DNA from: Sipunculus nudus
Taxonomy: Eukaryota > Annelida > Sipuncula > Golfingiida > Sipunculidae
Assembly (NCBI GenBank): GCA_026874595.1
Contig: CM049321.1
Span: 49,521,297 to 49,585,296, forward strand
Reading direction: 5' to 3'
Length of the DNA stretch: 64,000 nt
Program-made: the position numbers and the translations under genes
Shown: positions 36,360-49,274 of the stretch, in pieces
How the letters are laid out: each line of letters opens with the position of its first letter
How positions within the stretch are numbered: position 1 is the stretch's first letter
Notes under the pieces: generated by a model
Databases searched by the model: none
Told to the model about the DNA's origin: nothing
Seen by the model: the letters and a program-made list of their open reading frames with translations, nothing else

Positions 36360-37010
36360 ATCGTTTGTCGGCAAAGTCTTCCCACTGAGCCTACGGAGCA
36401 CTCACCCTTGGTAGGATCCAACGTGAAAAAAAAATCACCGCTCCAAGGTTGGGATTTGTACTCACGAATTGATTGTTAATGAATACAAACATAAATGTTT
36501 ACACTAACTTCAGCTTTAATGGCCAGACTATTAACAACATACCTCTGAGAAACAATTCATCTCTAATCTACTGGAAAATAAGCTTGCCTTTTCCTGATCT
36601 TAACAACACAGACTTCATGCAATATATTTTTTTTAAATAATAGTAAATTAATTTCCATAAGTGTATTACATTAGAAAAAAATAGTGATCTAATTTGCATC
36701 AATGTATTCTGATAGAAAAAAAATATAAGTGAATTAATTTGCATAAATGAATTCAATTTGAGGAAAATATATGCATCAGTTCCATAGGAAAGAACAGTCT
36801 GGCGCCTATACATGAATAAAGCCTTTGAACGTCTCATTAAGGTTGATACTGGACCCTAAAAATATCGTGCCGGATCCAAAATACCCTCGAGAAAAGGAAT
36901 TAAGAAATGACTACAGCTGGACAATTCCCTGTTCTTATTTGGCCTAACAAATGCAGTGTATTTGAAAAGACAAATAATTTTGGCAATGCTGCTCATGATT
37001 TGCAGTCATC
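36360..37010. other. Non-coding, nothing recognised
   Basis: AT-rich. 36,660-36,750 has two or three similar AATTTGCAT(C/A)AATG(T/A)ATTC units, a short imperfect tandem repeat. Confidence 0.45.
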
Positions 37011-37015
37011 CATTT

Positions 37016-37300
37016 AATTTTAGCATGGAAATTGCCTCCGCCAGTAGAGTATGGGATCATTTCCGTCCATGTGTGTGTTTGTGTGTGTGTTCACGACATA
37101 ACTAACGCAATCCTGAACAGAATCTCATAACATTTTCAGGACATTTCAAGGATGGACCAAAGAAGAATCGATTATATTTTTGTGTTGATCCAACATCTTG
37201 TTCGGATTCCGAAGCATCATCAAGGCATATTCACAAATGTACGGTCACTTATGCACGAATGAATTTTAGATGTGGGCCAAAAACAAGTGAATGCATAGCA
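37016..37300 (-). repeat. Family A repeat, inverted copy
   Basis: GTGTGTTTGTGTGTGTGTTC, GAATCTCATAACATTTTCAG, GGATCCGAACAAGATG-type blocks and ATATTCACAAATGTACGGTC are complements of the family A core. Confidence 0.7.
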
Positions 37301-37517
37301 TGTCCCGCCTCATCAGTGCGGCCCAGCCACCTGTTCAGGTCACGGTCCAGCGCACAGCATATCAGAGTAACGGTGTCCACTGTCTTCTCAGAGTGTTTTT
37401 TTAACTTGTGCTCCTATGGCAGAAGCATGAACATTAGGGATGCAGATTTATATTTTTTTATATTACAACCGGATTTATGATGGCTAATGCCACTGTTGCT
37501 TGTACAAACCTGAAATC

Positions 37518-37590
37518 TGCATTCTAAGGAATGCAGTCCTTCGCCATTTCGACAATCTCTTATTAGGCCCATATTCCTAGGTTTTGTTTA
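37518..37590 (+). repeat. Family A repeat, first-end fragment
   Basis: Carries the complete terminal palindrome GCATTCTAAGGAATGC, then jumps to CCCATATTCCTAGGTT and abuts unit E. Confidence 0.7.
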
Positions 37591-38053
37591 CATACGGGCA
37601 GTGTAAAACATAGAGACATTATAATGGAATATTTAATATATCCTTTACGACCATTTAGTTTTATTTGTAAGTTTGCAATAAATTAAATGATATTGAGCAA
37701 AAGCACATTATAGTAAGCACGAAGTAGAGGTATACAGTAGAGTCATGTTCTGAACAGGATGTGTGTTCAAGTGTTACGTTTACGAAGTTACGGGGCCTCA
37801 TCACATTGACTGGTTTTCTGGATGGTTATACCACACTTTGTTTTTGTTTATGGTTGCTTACTACAGTGTTATCTCCCAAAATGCTCTAACGATGTCTTCA
37901 GCATATGTAGCAAGACAAGTATGTATTTTTTCAAGTGATTAACGTGTAGGGAAATAACATCCCATTCTGTAAAATTGTTGTGTATATATTTTCCCCACGT
38001 ACTCAGAACAAAGATAGTCATTATTTATCTATCGTTGAATCAGCTTTAATATA
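37583..38053 (+). repeat. Duplicated unit E, internally deleted copy
   Basis: Matches both outer parts of 31,655-32,568 and lacks about 420 bp of the middle. It ends exactly where unit D begins (38,054). Confidence 0.8.
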
Positions 38054-40010
38054 ACGGCACTAATGATTGTGATACTAGTCATGACTGATGAGTTAAAACT
38101 AGTTTAATGGTGAAAATTGTTTTCGGACGAAGCTTGCAGTTTATGGGCCAAAGTTTTTTAAATGCATTTTCTTTCCGCTGCCAGTTATTTTTTGCTTCAT
38201 ACAATAGTTTCAAAACAAAATCATCCCAAAACACAGCCCGAGTATCTCCCATAGGGCTTCTTTACACCTGCACTAAATCCCTCGCATTGTGTTTATATTG
38301 AAACCTGTGATCGTGCGCACTCCAGTGATACTACTACTCGTTTACAGGAGTAAGCCATCGCTTCCGTGGCAATATTTTGGCAGCTTCCCGTTCATTTCAA
38401 AGAGAAGACGGTGATTTTCGTTTTAATTCAACTATTGGTTTTGTTTTTCAGGCCGTTTAAGCTTCAACGTTTTATTTTTGCAAGACTCCCCGGATATTAA
38501 ATAAGAAATGCTAAGTCTAACATTTACAAAGTTTGACCTACAGCACAATACCGGTTAAACGTGTAAAAAATATTAGAAAAAAAATCATAGAGTGCTACTA
38601 TTGAATACCAACCGATAAAACTGCTCACAATCTTGCGCATACCAACTAACCAGACTAACCTTACTCTGTCCTCTACTCAGTCCTCGAGGAAAATGCCTGA
38701 GCCGTAAAATAGAGAGGCTTACATTCCCCAGAATGCAGAATTCTAGTTAAGCGGAGGATTGCATTAATAATAATGCAGAATCCTGTTTAAAGCATGTCTT
38801 TCCTACAGGCGTCCTTGATCACCCTTACTTCAGAAGTTTTGTAACATGGTATTTGTTTAAAAGTCACCGCTTGGAAGGCGTGGACACGAAGAGCTTGTTT
38901 TATGCAATTTAACTTGTATGAATGGTTTTCTTTGCATGGGGTCCCTATCCATAATTTCTTCCTGGACAGGTTTACCTCGTTACGTCATCATTCAGTCTAT
39001 TTGCTCCTTCACTAATAATTTATCCTTCTTATCAAAATATTTCCATTGTCTTGAATATATATCAAGAACCAAAAATTGTTTCATAATGTGGTTCTTCATG
39101 ATGATATATTAATGACTTAGATCTATACAGCTCCTATAATAGGCATATAAGAAAGTATATATTATGTTATAGAATATTTGGATAGATGTTTGAAGAAGGG
39201 TCATTGGAAAAATGAATGTTACCCGCGTATTTCAGTTCAGTGTAATAATCAGAAGAGAATCTGACAGGACAAACAGCATATAAAACTGACAAATAAAAGT
39301 AAAAAATCGGCACATACAGATTAATTTTGGATACAAATGATACAAAATGAATCGTAATTCATTTCGCCGCCTTAGTTTTATCACCTGGGACAGATTATAG
39401 GACAGAGTACGGGTACCCTGGTTAGCCGTATGCGTATCATGATTAGTGCCTAATCACCTAGAAAGCATGTTGAATTTATACGAAAAGCATCGTCTTCTCT
39501 TTGAAATAGACACATTTTCCGACACCTCAGATTAATGGTTATTAGTAGCAACAGACAGTTATTTCCCACCCCGTGGCGAAGAAGTAAGGCCTTGAATAAA
39601 AGTCTTTCTTTATTTATCTTTGTCTGCTCTCATTGTTGCAAAAGATAAATGGCTTTCTTATTTCCATTCTGAATTGGTTTGCATTATCCTGTTCGTCTGA
39701 TATGAACAGCGAACACATAATCAAAATTCTATAGCAAACTTGCGTCAACCGGACGATTTTCTACTGTTAAGTTAGTGCCTCAGCCAGGATGGTATGAATT
39801 CATCCCAATTTCTGCGTGAGTTTGTGTGTTGGCGTTTGTGTGCGTCTCGGTCTTTATGCACAACATACCTCCATAGAATCTCATGACCCTTTCAGCGCAT
39901 TCCGGGAAAGAAAACTCGATAACTTGGGCCAAACTGTAACGTTCAATGAGGAAGCAACTATTTTCTTCATTTTGACAAAGCCGCATGGCCTGCAAGTACG
40001 CCGTCACTAG
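38054..40010 (+). repeat. Duplicated unit D, copy 1
   Basis: About 1.96 kb nearly identical (about 96-97 percent by eye) to 49,429-51,408, same orientation, starting at ACGGCACTA and ending at CTAG. The two short frames at 38,107-38,301 and 38,918-39,112 are preserved in the second copy, but in recently duplicated DNA this is expected without selection. Their translations show no domain. The distal 230 bp is an inverted family A-like segment. No reverse transcriptase, transposase or clear terminal inverted repeats were seen, so the mechanism of duplication is open. Confidence 0.9.
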
Positions 40011-40536
40011 ATTACACCAAAAGATGAGGCTATTCATCTCTCAATGATTAAATGATAATATGTTTAGACTGATATAACGAGTAACCATCCCATTATTATT
40101 TTATAAAGGTTGGGCAGCACTATTACCGCAGTTCTGTTATCAGAGAAAATTGTCCGCGGTACCAATTTTGTCTCAAGTGCATCGTATGTAAAAGTCAGGA
40201 CATGGCGATGGGGTGTCAAGTGGACTGCCCAAAGTTAATAAACTTAGCGCAGGCAACACAGCCGCGTTCCATTGCTCAGGCTAAAACCTTGTGATCTCAT
40301 AACATAAGGCCTGAAATAAGAATCTCATTGGTTCCCTCTGTAATACAGATTGTAATATAAAGTCATAACGAACTCTAAACGCGATCTTGTTGAAACAAAT
40401 ATACAGTTAAGGTAATGGTTTTAGCTCAGTTTCTCTTTTTGCAGTCAAAGACGCAAAAACCACGTACTGTTACCAAGGGAAAGATATCTACAGGATGTCA
40501 GTCTCCGTAATGGACTGAACACTTAGAAAACTTGTA

Positions 40537-40765
40537 ATCTGCAATCTAAGGAATGCAAGTCTGTGGGCTTCATTATTGTTGGATGCTAACAAGACCGTGT
40601 TTGTATTCTCTTATACGGCCTATATCCCTAATTATTTCGTTTATACATGACTGTACATTTTTCCTTAATGTCGTTCCTGACTCCGGATCATGTTCCGGAT
40701 CAATAACAAAATCCATTCGAACCTTCATTGGCCTATTGTTAAAAAATATGTGTACTATCAAAAAG
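40537..40765 (+). repeat. Family A repeat, diverged copy
   Basis: CAATCTAAGGAATGCAAGTC start, then ACTGTACATTTTTCC, GACTCCGGATCATGTTC, CATTGGCCTATTG. Lacks the CA-rich end. Confidence 0.7.
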
Positions 40766-40859
40766 AAAATTATGACAGATTTAAAATGAGGTACACTTTA
40801 GGGGTATATTATGTATTCAAAACAACTTTTTGATTGAATTTAAATATAGGATCTTTTTG

Positions 40860-41040
40860 CCAGTCCTGTTTCCTTAAACTATGTGTCGGCAATCGACGTC
40901 CGATCGCAAGGGAGCCTCCTCGCCAATGTACTGGAATTCTAGCTGATACACTGAGATAAGAAAGGAAAACAGGAGGAGAAAAAATGAAGAAATGGTTTTG
41001 CACTCGGGTGGGGCGGGGAGGGGGGGGGGGGTGGGGGAAT
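40860..41040. repeat. Small repeat shared with 41,650-41,760, followed by a G-rich tract
   Basis: GGCAATCGACGTCCGATCGC here and TGCAATCGAGACCGATCGCA at 41.67 kb are followed by similar CCTC...GTAATGGA / CCAATGTACTGGA sequence. A GGGGTGGGG-rich stretch with an 11-base or longer G run occupies 41,005-41,037. Confidence 0.5.
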
Positions 41041-41129
41041 CCATACAATATTGTTCAAATATTAGGGTTATATCAATACCCGATATATCGATACGAATCG
41101 ATAAGCTACATGGGTACAATTAACGATAT

Positions 41130-43320
41130 GTTTTGAATGCTGTGTTGTCGTATCGAGTAAACACTGTGAATGCCATCAAATGAGGATACAAATAAATCAA
41201 GCTAAACCTTAAGTATTTATAAAGCTAGAACTATTTTCATTTGCTATATTTAGACCAAGCTAAGCAGGAGAAGTTTTCATTATCGTCGTTGTCATTCAAT
41301 TAATATCAAGAAACAAGACATATGCAGAACATCCATTGAAATTTAATTAAGAATATTTTACACAAAGAAAACAATGCGCATCGTCAAATCATATACCGTG
41401 TATCCTACTTAATGCATTGCAATTCATATTGAATCGTAATAACCAGACAGACACCCAGCCCTAACTATAATAATCCCATAAACTCCAACCTGTAAATTAA
41501 ACTGAGCATTGACGATCAATAAAAAATTAATGTGGCGTAATTATTTATTTAGAGAATTGGAGGCTGTTTCTTGCTCTTGAAATTTAGTTGAGGTGGTCTT
41601 AGTACTGTTTGCACGTAGTGGGCACAAACCCATTCTTTAATTAAATATTAACTGGAACAGGATGTCTGCAATCGAGACCGATCGCAAGTTAAGACTGCAG
41701 GCCTCTGTAATGGAGATCTAGCGCTTACGAGGGCGAAAATAGGAAAAACGGGAAAATAATTGTAACAAAAGTATACTTCTCTAGCAGACAAACTCTGTGG
41801 AAGTTATCAGCTCTCCTCGGTCGAATTAAACTAATTGCAGCTTGTAAAATATTTTATCCTGGAGTCAGCAGCCAAAAAAGATATTGTATGTTTCAGCTTT
41901 ACCAATTTCATCCCTGGACACGGAAGTGACGAGGAAATCTCCATGGATATGTTTTTAAATTTCTTTACCTGTGTTTTTTTTTTGTTTTGGTTTTACGGCA
42001 AATATTCTCATCAGCACGAGTGAGTTGTATCTCATTTATCAGCGAAAAAATGCTGTTATAAATATCTGCTGTGTTCGCTATATCAGGATATCAACATCTC
42101 ACTGAAAAAAAAAACAAAAAAAATTGCCTAATGGGAAAGTTCTAATACCGTCAGTTTCTAGGAATCATTTAAATATTACATATCTTACGCTCTGGTCATG
42201 CTGCATTCGCTCTTCGACAATCTCATAAGATTAACCTAAACAACTGCTTGCAAGTTTAAAACTGCTCACTAGGGTACATATTGCCTCCAGGAAGCCATAA
42301 AAAAGCTAAAAAAGAGCGTCCCGACGAATATCGCAGGGTATCGCTGCTCTGACCAATTTTGCAACTCGTTGGCGTCAATGGTTATGTAGTAAGACTACAC
42401 AAAATAGCTATCTTAACTAGCAAAAACGCCAAAAAAGTGCATTATATAGCCATGGCATATCTTAGGACCTTCGATCTTATTAAATATACGCAAAAAAGGA
42501 ATTCAGATGAGAAACTCAATTGGTGCATATTTATAGTGAGTTTTATGAATAACCATCATGTTCTTGAACCCTAAACTCACTAAAAATACATGGATTTAGC
42601 TGAGCACCGAACTCAGGCGAGATAATCTATTGGTTGAAAGGCCAGGTGAATTTTGTCAAAACAATCAAATCCCTTGCACAAGATATCACACGTGCGGACG
42701 GACGAAAATCGCTGTCCATACAAAAAAGGAGACTAGATTGACGTAAAATAATGAATGACAGGACGGAATCGAGTAATCAAGCACACCTCGCTAACCTTTG
42801 TCCTCTAAAACTGTTCGATCATAATACATTCTCCCCGGTGAATAGGTCCAGCCACTTGAGAATAAGTTGATTGCTCTCAAAATTACGAGGGGCTCTACTC
42901 CAGAACTGTTAAAGCACATTAAATCAATATTTTCTGAAATTTTAAAGTTAAATCCTTTCAATTTTTCTTCTTCTTCTTCTGTGTTCGATATTAAACATTG
43001 ATTCCAATTAATCAGAAAAAGTCAGCAACCAGCCAAACTTAACGCACATCAATTCCTGTTGAAACAAAACTATTTTCTCACCTCCCAGTTCATCTAAAAT
43101 ATATACTGGCTATAATGATATTTATTTAAAACTGTCACATTCTTTCGCCATTAACAAGCCGGGTCCTATGAAAATGATTTAGCCAATTTGCTGACGGGTC
43201 CGAAATGTGACCTTTTGCATATTAATCTAAGGTTTTGTTTAACTACATGGGACTAGGCCGAGGATCTGGCAAAGTATTTCTATAGTAGTACTGTGAATTT
43301 GATACAATTGCTCGACATGT
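41130..43320. other. Non-coding, nothing recognised
   Basis: AT-rich, with poly-A at 42.1 kb. Short ORFs (41,835; 42,359) show no domain. Confidence 0.45.
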
Positions 43321-43339
43321 CAAGAATTCGCACGACTTA

Positions 43340-43570
43340 TGTGGTTTGAGGGTAGAACACAAGGCCCAAAGCATAGGGATCGTGGGTTCAAATCTCAGCC
43401 GAGGAGCAGTGAGAGTTTTGTTACGGTCGCCCCCCCCCCCCACACACACAAGGTGAATGCTCGATTTCAACAGTCTGAGACGGTGTCTAAAAGTTGTGTA
43501 TCACTCATGAATGAGCGCCAACCTTCCAGAGATCGTTTTAACGCATATCGAACCTCTTCGATTTAGGTTA
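43340..43570 (+). mobile_element. tRNA-like SINE fragment
   Basis: GTGGTTTGAGGGTAGAACAC resembles a tRNA A box and D arm; 30-35 bp later GTGGGTTCAAATCTCAGCC is a good B box. Downstream lie a poly-C tract (about 43,428) and a CA run. The head resembles that of the 33.3-kb element and may belong to the same family in opposite orientation. Confidence 0.6.
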
Positions 43571-44699
43571 TGTGGGACGACCGGGAAATGAAATCTGTCT
43601 TGAAACAATTTTTATCCTATATTTCTGAAGGACTACATTAACCTCTTCTTTACTTTTATACCTACACCGCTGGTGTGCTAAGAGGCGTCGGTACATAGCG
43701 GGTGCTTTAATTTTACTTTTACGGGCATACCGCGGCGTTATAACACAGGAATGAGATTAAATACAAAGGCCCCGCAGGCGAGTAAGAAACAGGGCTTGCG
43801 TATCCGGATCGAATATGAAATGAGAGGAAGCCGATGATCCGCCTTGTCATGTGGTCACAAACCAACATGTGATCCTGCAGATTTACATACTTAAATTAAG
43901 AAAGAGAAAAGCATTGAAACTAAAAGTTAGGTCGTTACCATTACAGTCTTAGTCAAAATTGGCGCAATTCTTGTCCCAAGGCAACGCGTGATTTAGCATG
44001 GTAACTTAACAACCAGAATGCAACAAACATTGTATAAAAGAATTGGATGAGATCATGATTGAGTAATCATACCCCTTAAACCTTGATCAAAGTATTGTGT
44101 GTAGGGTTTCGATTTGAGAATAAGCTTTTGTTTAAACATATTAAGTGCTCCACACATTTAAAATGTGTGTATACTATAACAGAAATGAATATAATCAGAA
44201 CCCAAGTAATTAAATGTTAGCCATTTTGCATATATTAGCAAAATCGAAAGTAAGATTAATGTACATTTGGGAAAAATATGACAAAGTAAGGGAAACATTA
44301 AAACACAGTTAAACTAGTCAATACTGAGAAAGTAGAAATCATTCACAGATAAAAACTGCTCCGCAAAAGTTAGAAAGAAGAGTTAACTAATTAATTATAA
44401 TAATAATAAAAATAATTATTATATAATACTTATTTATTTTATATAGCGTAAAATCCACAGAGTGCTCTAAAACGCTGTACAAATGAGTTGATAAACATCA
44501 TAAAAAATATACAAGTGTATGCTTATCATTTAAGATAAAAGGTATATGTCTACACAATAAAAGAGTCGTTATGTACTAAAATGATTTATGAATAAGAATG
44601 TTTTCACATGACTGTTACACTGAGAGTAACTCCACATGGATCTTAGGTATTATGGGATATAATACCATAGTTTTTTACTTTATTAATTTTAGGCCCTGT

Positions 44700-44950
44700 A
44701 ATGCTGAAGGCACCATTTTGCACTCGAGATGATTTTGTGAATCAGACATTCAATTAAAATTTGTCAGCAGAACGCAGTGCACTGCATGGATTTGTGGTTG
44801 AGATAGTTCCTGAAGATACTGGGGTGCAAGCCTATAGAGACACTGATATACCAGAGTCAGATCTTCAATTTCCCTCGCTGTTCAACTGGAGACCAGTGTA
44901 GAGCATTCAAAACTGGTTTGATGTATTCCGAATCTAATTGTTAGTTTTGT
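44700..44950 (-). mobile_element. LINE reverse-transcriptase C-terminal relic
   Basis: Minus-strand translation gives YIKPVLNALHWSPVEQ followed by an R-G-K-L-K-I segment, the conserved block after the RT core of CR1/L2/RTE-type elements (usual form TPVLKSLHWLPVEQR). After a stop and a one-base shift it continues as APQYLQELSQP, matching the usual GLAPxYLxEL segment. Only about 80 codons survive; no catalytic motif is included. Confidence 0.65.
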
Positions 44951-44959
44951 GTGGCCCTG

Positions 44960-45802
44960 ATGGCATGCAGTAACTGTGTTAACTAAAACCAGAATAAACG
45001 GTGGATTTTCTACAGATTTTCTATCGAGCTGTCTTTTGATAATAACTATAGTGGACAGAGGGAGATAACCCTAGACGTAACGTCACACCATAGCTGGAAC
45101 ACAGCGGTTTATGCGGTAATTTACATCCGCCTCCAAGGTGTCCTTTCAACACCTTAAGCATGTGAGCTTAGCGACATTAATCTTGATGTACTTAGAAATA
45201 TTTTTGCTCAACATACAGGGAGTTGTTATTTTCTGAAGTACAAAAATGACAGAATATGGCATCTTGGATGGCCTAAGGGAAATCTAATACAGTGGTTTTG
45301 TTGCGACAATTTACAAACTCACACGAGTTCTCCTGGCACTACGTACATGGTAGGTCGAATTTAAACTGCCAAGATTAGTTTGCAAGGCCTAGCTGATGTT
45401 TGTCTTTTTTTTAATGATTATATCTTTAAAATTGCAAGTGCAGATTTAAGCTTTATGAAAACAATTTCAAATCAAATTTATGCTGCCTGTTTCAAATTAG
45501 GCGTACATTTAATAAAAAATGTATGATATCAGAAACATTCAATGACGAATTGACGCAAAATGCTTTTAGTTTAGTTTATTCAACTCAGAAGGTCATGCAA
45601 TACATTATAAAGAAATTCTTACATGGCAATATTACATGTGATATAAAACAAATTTTACGTAGTCATCGAATGACCAATAACAATCAATATACGACAAAAG
45701 CACATATTTCTAGCCTAAGTATAAAAAGAAGATAATATAAACTCCTATAAACAGGACAACTCACTTATATGGACAAAATCCTCCAGTTCCGTGAGAGTCC
45801 GG

Positions 45803-45849
<47 letters not shown>

Positions 45850-46970
45850 TGTTATAAACTGTTCATATATTCTTTGCCTTTCTCACTTTGCTTTCGACTT
45901 TCTTGTGCTATCGGGGCTGTTTATTCTGGCAGCTTTTCTCAGACTCTGGTAATCGATGACCCAAACAGCTTTATTATGGACAAGAAGGATATTCGGTCAA
46001 TGTTTACCTATGGTCTGCTGATTGATCGATTTATTGATGATTGGTCTTCTTCTTTCAAAATCGATTTAATCGATTGCATTTTTGCATTATCGATTTAAAA
46101 CGATTATGCATCACCTGCGAAGAATCTAATTCCCCAGAGATATACTTACATGAAGTAACGAACAGCATTAAACGGAACAGCCAACATTCGTCCGACGGCA
46201 AGTCGATCGTGGATGCTGGAGGATTGGCGGTTTCATTACGATTACCGATGTTCATGTCACACTATTTATTTGGGTATATATTTCGCGTACTAGTATACAT
46301 CTAATTTCAGGGTAATATAGAAAGGTAATACATTAAATGACCGATAAATAATCCATCATTGGTTGTTCTTATTTTTAAATCATTGATTATAATTTTAAAA
46401 CCGATTCCTACAACTAATGTTTACCTGACTAGCCATTTCCCATGCGTAGAAAGGACATTTGAAAGGGGCCTATTCCGTCTAATAAGATAAAGGTAAACGA
46501 TAATCATTTGAACAATTTATAGAAAAAAGCCGATCCCATTACAAACATGCCGTTTTGTCCGTAAAATGCAAACCATCATCTTAGCTTTTGCGGGTTTTCT
46601 CTTTGTCAGTATTCGCTCATGTACCTTATTGTACTATAAATAAGCTCAGACATCCATCAGAGAGGTTCTATAAGAATTTTTTTCTGAAAAGAAAAAACTC
46701 TGAAAACTTCATCAATATGTGTAGACAACCACATTTTACCCTAATTTGCAGAAAAGGTTTGTGAAAAGCTGGCTTTTGTCGTGGAATATTAACAAACAGG
46801 ACGGTCAGACAGGGTAATAAACTAAAAACATTGCGATCACAGTTCTAAAGTCCAAACTTTTCGACCACAGCTCTTCATAAATTACTGCCTTTTTAGTCTG
46901 TAAACCACTTTAATACTTATTGTATGCTAAAAGCAATATATCCCTTATTCCGACATACGACTTCGAAAAT
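44960..46970. other. Non-coding, one TA microsatellite
   Basis: TA run at 45,805-45,845. CGATT-rich stretch at 46,020-46,110 (repeated ATCGATTTA-like words). No gene recognised. Confidence 0.5.
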
Positions 46971-46977
46971 CCTGGAT

Positions 46978-47129
46978 TCAGTTTGTAGCCGAAATGGCTG
47001 CCCCATAAACGGGAGGTTCTTGTTTAATAAGGGTATCGAAATACTCTGGGATGTCCTCTGGCACCCCGAGGACAGTCTCCAGTAAGGAATCTAACTGCGC
47101 CAGTAGACCCGTTTCATCAAATAAGGAAT
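46978..47129 (-). CDS. Candidate terminal exon, unidentified acidic protein
   Basis: The most protein-like host frame in the window. The minus strand encodes 49 residues beginning SLFDETGLLAQLDSLLETVL, continuing GVPEDIPEYFDTLIKQEPP and ending YGAAISATN then TGA. Leu spacing suggests an amphipathic helix followed by an acidic, proline-containing stretch. A stop lies in frame just upstream, so the frame must enter by splicing. The only suitable acceptor is GCGTCTGAG, behind a T-run and a branch-point-like TACTATTAAC. GAG acceptors are unusual, which lowers confidence. An ATTAAA hexamer lies about 65 bp beyond the stop. No family recognised and no upstream exon identified. Confidence 0.42.
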
Positions 47130-48120
47130 CTCAGACGCTAAATACCGATATTTAAAGAAATGTTAATAGTAAAAAAAAATATTCCAATTTGTAATTTTGA
47201 CATCTATTCATTCGTTCCCGGAAGTACCTTTTCACAGTATCATTGGATTTGAAGTTTCGTTTAAAAAAACAGTAATTTTTTTCCCAATTCCTTAAGGTAA
47301 TAGTTTGTAAACCACATTTTTGGGATATCATCAGGTATCTTCATGTTTATGTTGATTGATATAAATATTAACTGAAATAAATGAAATATAATCAATTGTG
47401 TCCTCTATTCAGCGCAGTTAACATCCCTGTTGTTTCAGTTAATGCCTGTTCCATCTTCATAACTCTTACGAAAATTTACGGTAGGTGGGAATGAGGTTTG
47501 AGCGTTTAGCTTGGACAAGCCTCCTGGCCTGATCTGATGGCGAGATTCATGATGTAACTGGCTTTATTGTGATGGGTATCAGACTATGAAAAGGAACAGA
47601 GAGCCTGGAATTATAGATACGTCGTGTCAAATTAGCTATTTTATTCCAGCGTTCTGTAGTGTCTTATTTGCTCAATTTCTTATAGGAAATAATACCGGTA
47701 TCAATGATGTCCTTGGTGGCGGCAGGGAAGTAATAACAACATATAAAAAGCTACATCTTGAGAGTAAATTATAAATAATAGAAAGATTATATAACCACCA
47801 GGTAGAAATTCTTAACGGAAAGGAAACGCCAGTGATGTCACTGTAAAATATAAGAAATGACTCTTATATTGAGTGCTATGAATAATATCAGTTACAAATA
47901 TGATGGTAGTCATCATCTCCATGCGGAATTATCTGATATTTTACTTCAAGCAGACGTCATTATCTTACTTTTCACAAACCCCCTATAATATTGAATATTT
48001 ATTTCAAAAGATGTAGAATTATAATTTTACGATCCTAGCCTGACCTTATCAGTTATTTTGCTGATCACTACTATTTTACTTTTACATTTAAGCTATTATC
48101 CATGTTTTCTCTTTTTCCAG

Positions 48121-48213
48121 TGTTATTTAGGTAAAGTCATTGAAAGCCTGCAAGATGTAAATGGACGTAGTTGTTATTCACCTCGTTATTAAGAAAGTCA
48201 ATATTCCGCTTCG
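48121..48213 (+). CDS. Candidate exon with strong splice acceptor
   Basis: Plus-strand branch-point-like TGATCACTACTA and a long pyrimidine tract (TTTTCTCTTTTTCCAG) end at 48,120, the best acceptor I saw in the window. The first frame reads CYLGKVIESLQDVNGRSCYS then PRY and TAA at 48,190-48,192. A donor-like TCG|GTAAGC follows at 48,214. It could be a terminal coding exon of 23 residues or a non-coding internal exon. It is on the opposite strand to the 47-kb candidate, so they would be different transcripts. Function unknown. Confidence 0.3.
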
Positions 48214-48583
48214 GTAAGCTGGATTTTTCTATTAATTTCACTGTGGAAGTATTCAAGGATGGTCTGGGTAAATTGCAAGGTATTTTTATATCTTAGAGGA
48301 CTGATTTGCTACACGAGTTCAAATAAATATGTAGGGTTTATGTTACTTGTAAGGTTTTCCTCCATGTAACCATTAGTAACGTAACGTGGAATTATGTCTG
48401 GGGAAACTGTGTTATTATGCTGTATTGCCAAATATTGCGATGTTGTCTTGTGTAAACCAAGAAGTAGTTATTTGTCTCGCAAGTGATTAGATTAATAAAC
48501 AGATACATTACAATATTAAAACTTCTTTCCTTTTTTTTTTTAATTCTTACCATTATTATACTACTCTCAGCACTATTAGAGTA

Positions 48584-48615
48584 TGATATATGATATATGA
48601 TATATGATATATGAT
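48584..48615. repeat. (GATATAT)n, 7-bp microsatellite
   Basis: Four perfect units plus partial ones. Confidence 0.9.
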
Positions 48616-49274
48616 TAATTATGAAATTACCCGCAAGGCAAATTCCTGTATTGGTATGGGATAAACCTTGTGTCTTGTTTATGTAAGTAATATGAATGTT
48701 GTATATAATACCAATAAAAGCTCACTGCAGGCTGTTCTCATTTTATAGTTTTGATCCGTGGCCAGTAAGAGGCGCTGTCAGCTAAATGAAGAGGAAGGGA
48801 TCAAATAAAGAAAATCGTTAAATCCAACACACAGCCAAGATTTGACTTGATATTATTGTAGTTTGTTACCTCTAAAGTACTGCTAGGGGGTAATATTCTC
48901 AAATTTTGGTGTCAAGGTTGTGCAACTGTTCATTTTGTAGCTACCGCTTTACCGTCAGAGGAGGAAAATTTTAAGGGGTGGGGAAGAATGTAAATATCTT
49001 GGCTTCCAACCGACTAATCTGTTTAGTGAAAATATATTTTGAATGGTCTTTTATGGCTCTATCAAAATATGTAACAAACATGTACACATATATATTTTAA
49101 ACATATCTCGGAAAAAAAGTGAATTCCAATCGATTTATATTATTTTTGTAGTATTAAACCTTTAAATGGTCGCTTCGACTTACCGCCTTTACCGTGAAAA
49201 TATACATGCTGATAGAAAAAAATACATTCTGGACCTCTTTTACTGTGTATTATCAATGATTAGGTCTAATGTTA

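Noticed and set aside
38107-39112. Two ORFs conserved between the copies of unit D
   Set aside because: The copies are about 97 percent identical, so ORF conservation carries no information. Translations show no domain.
40001-40010. CTAG end of unit D as a Helitron terminus
   Set aside because: The next base is A in both copies rather than T, and only a 3-4-bp hairpin can be drawn upstream. The 5' end does not start with TC.
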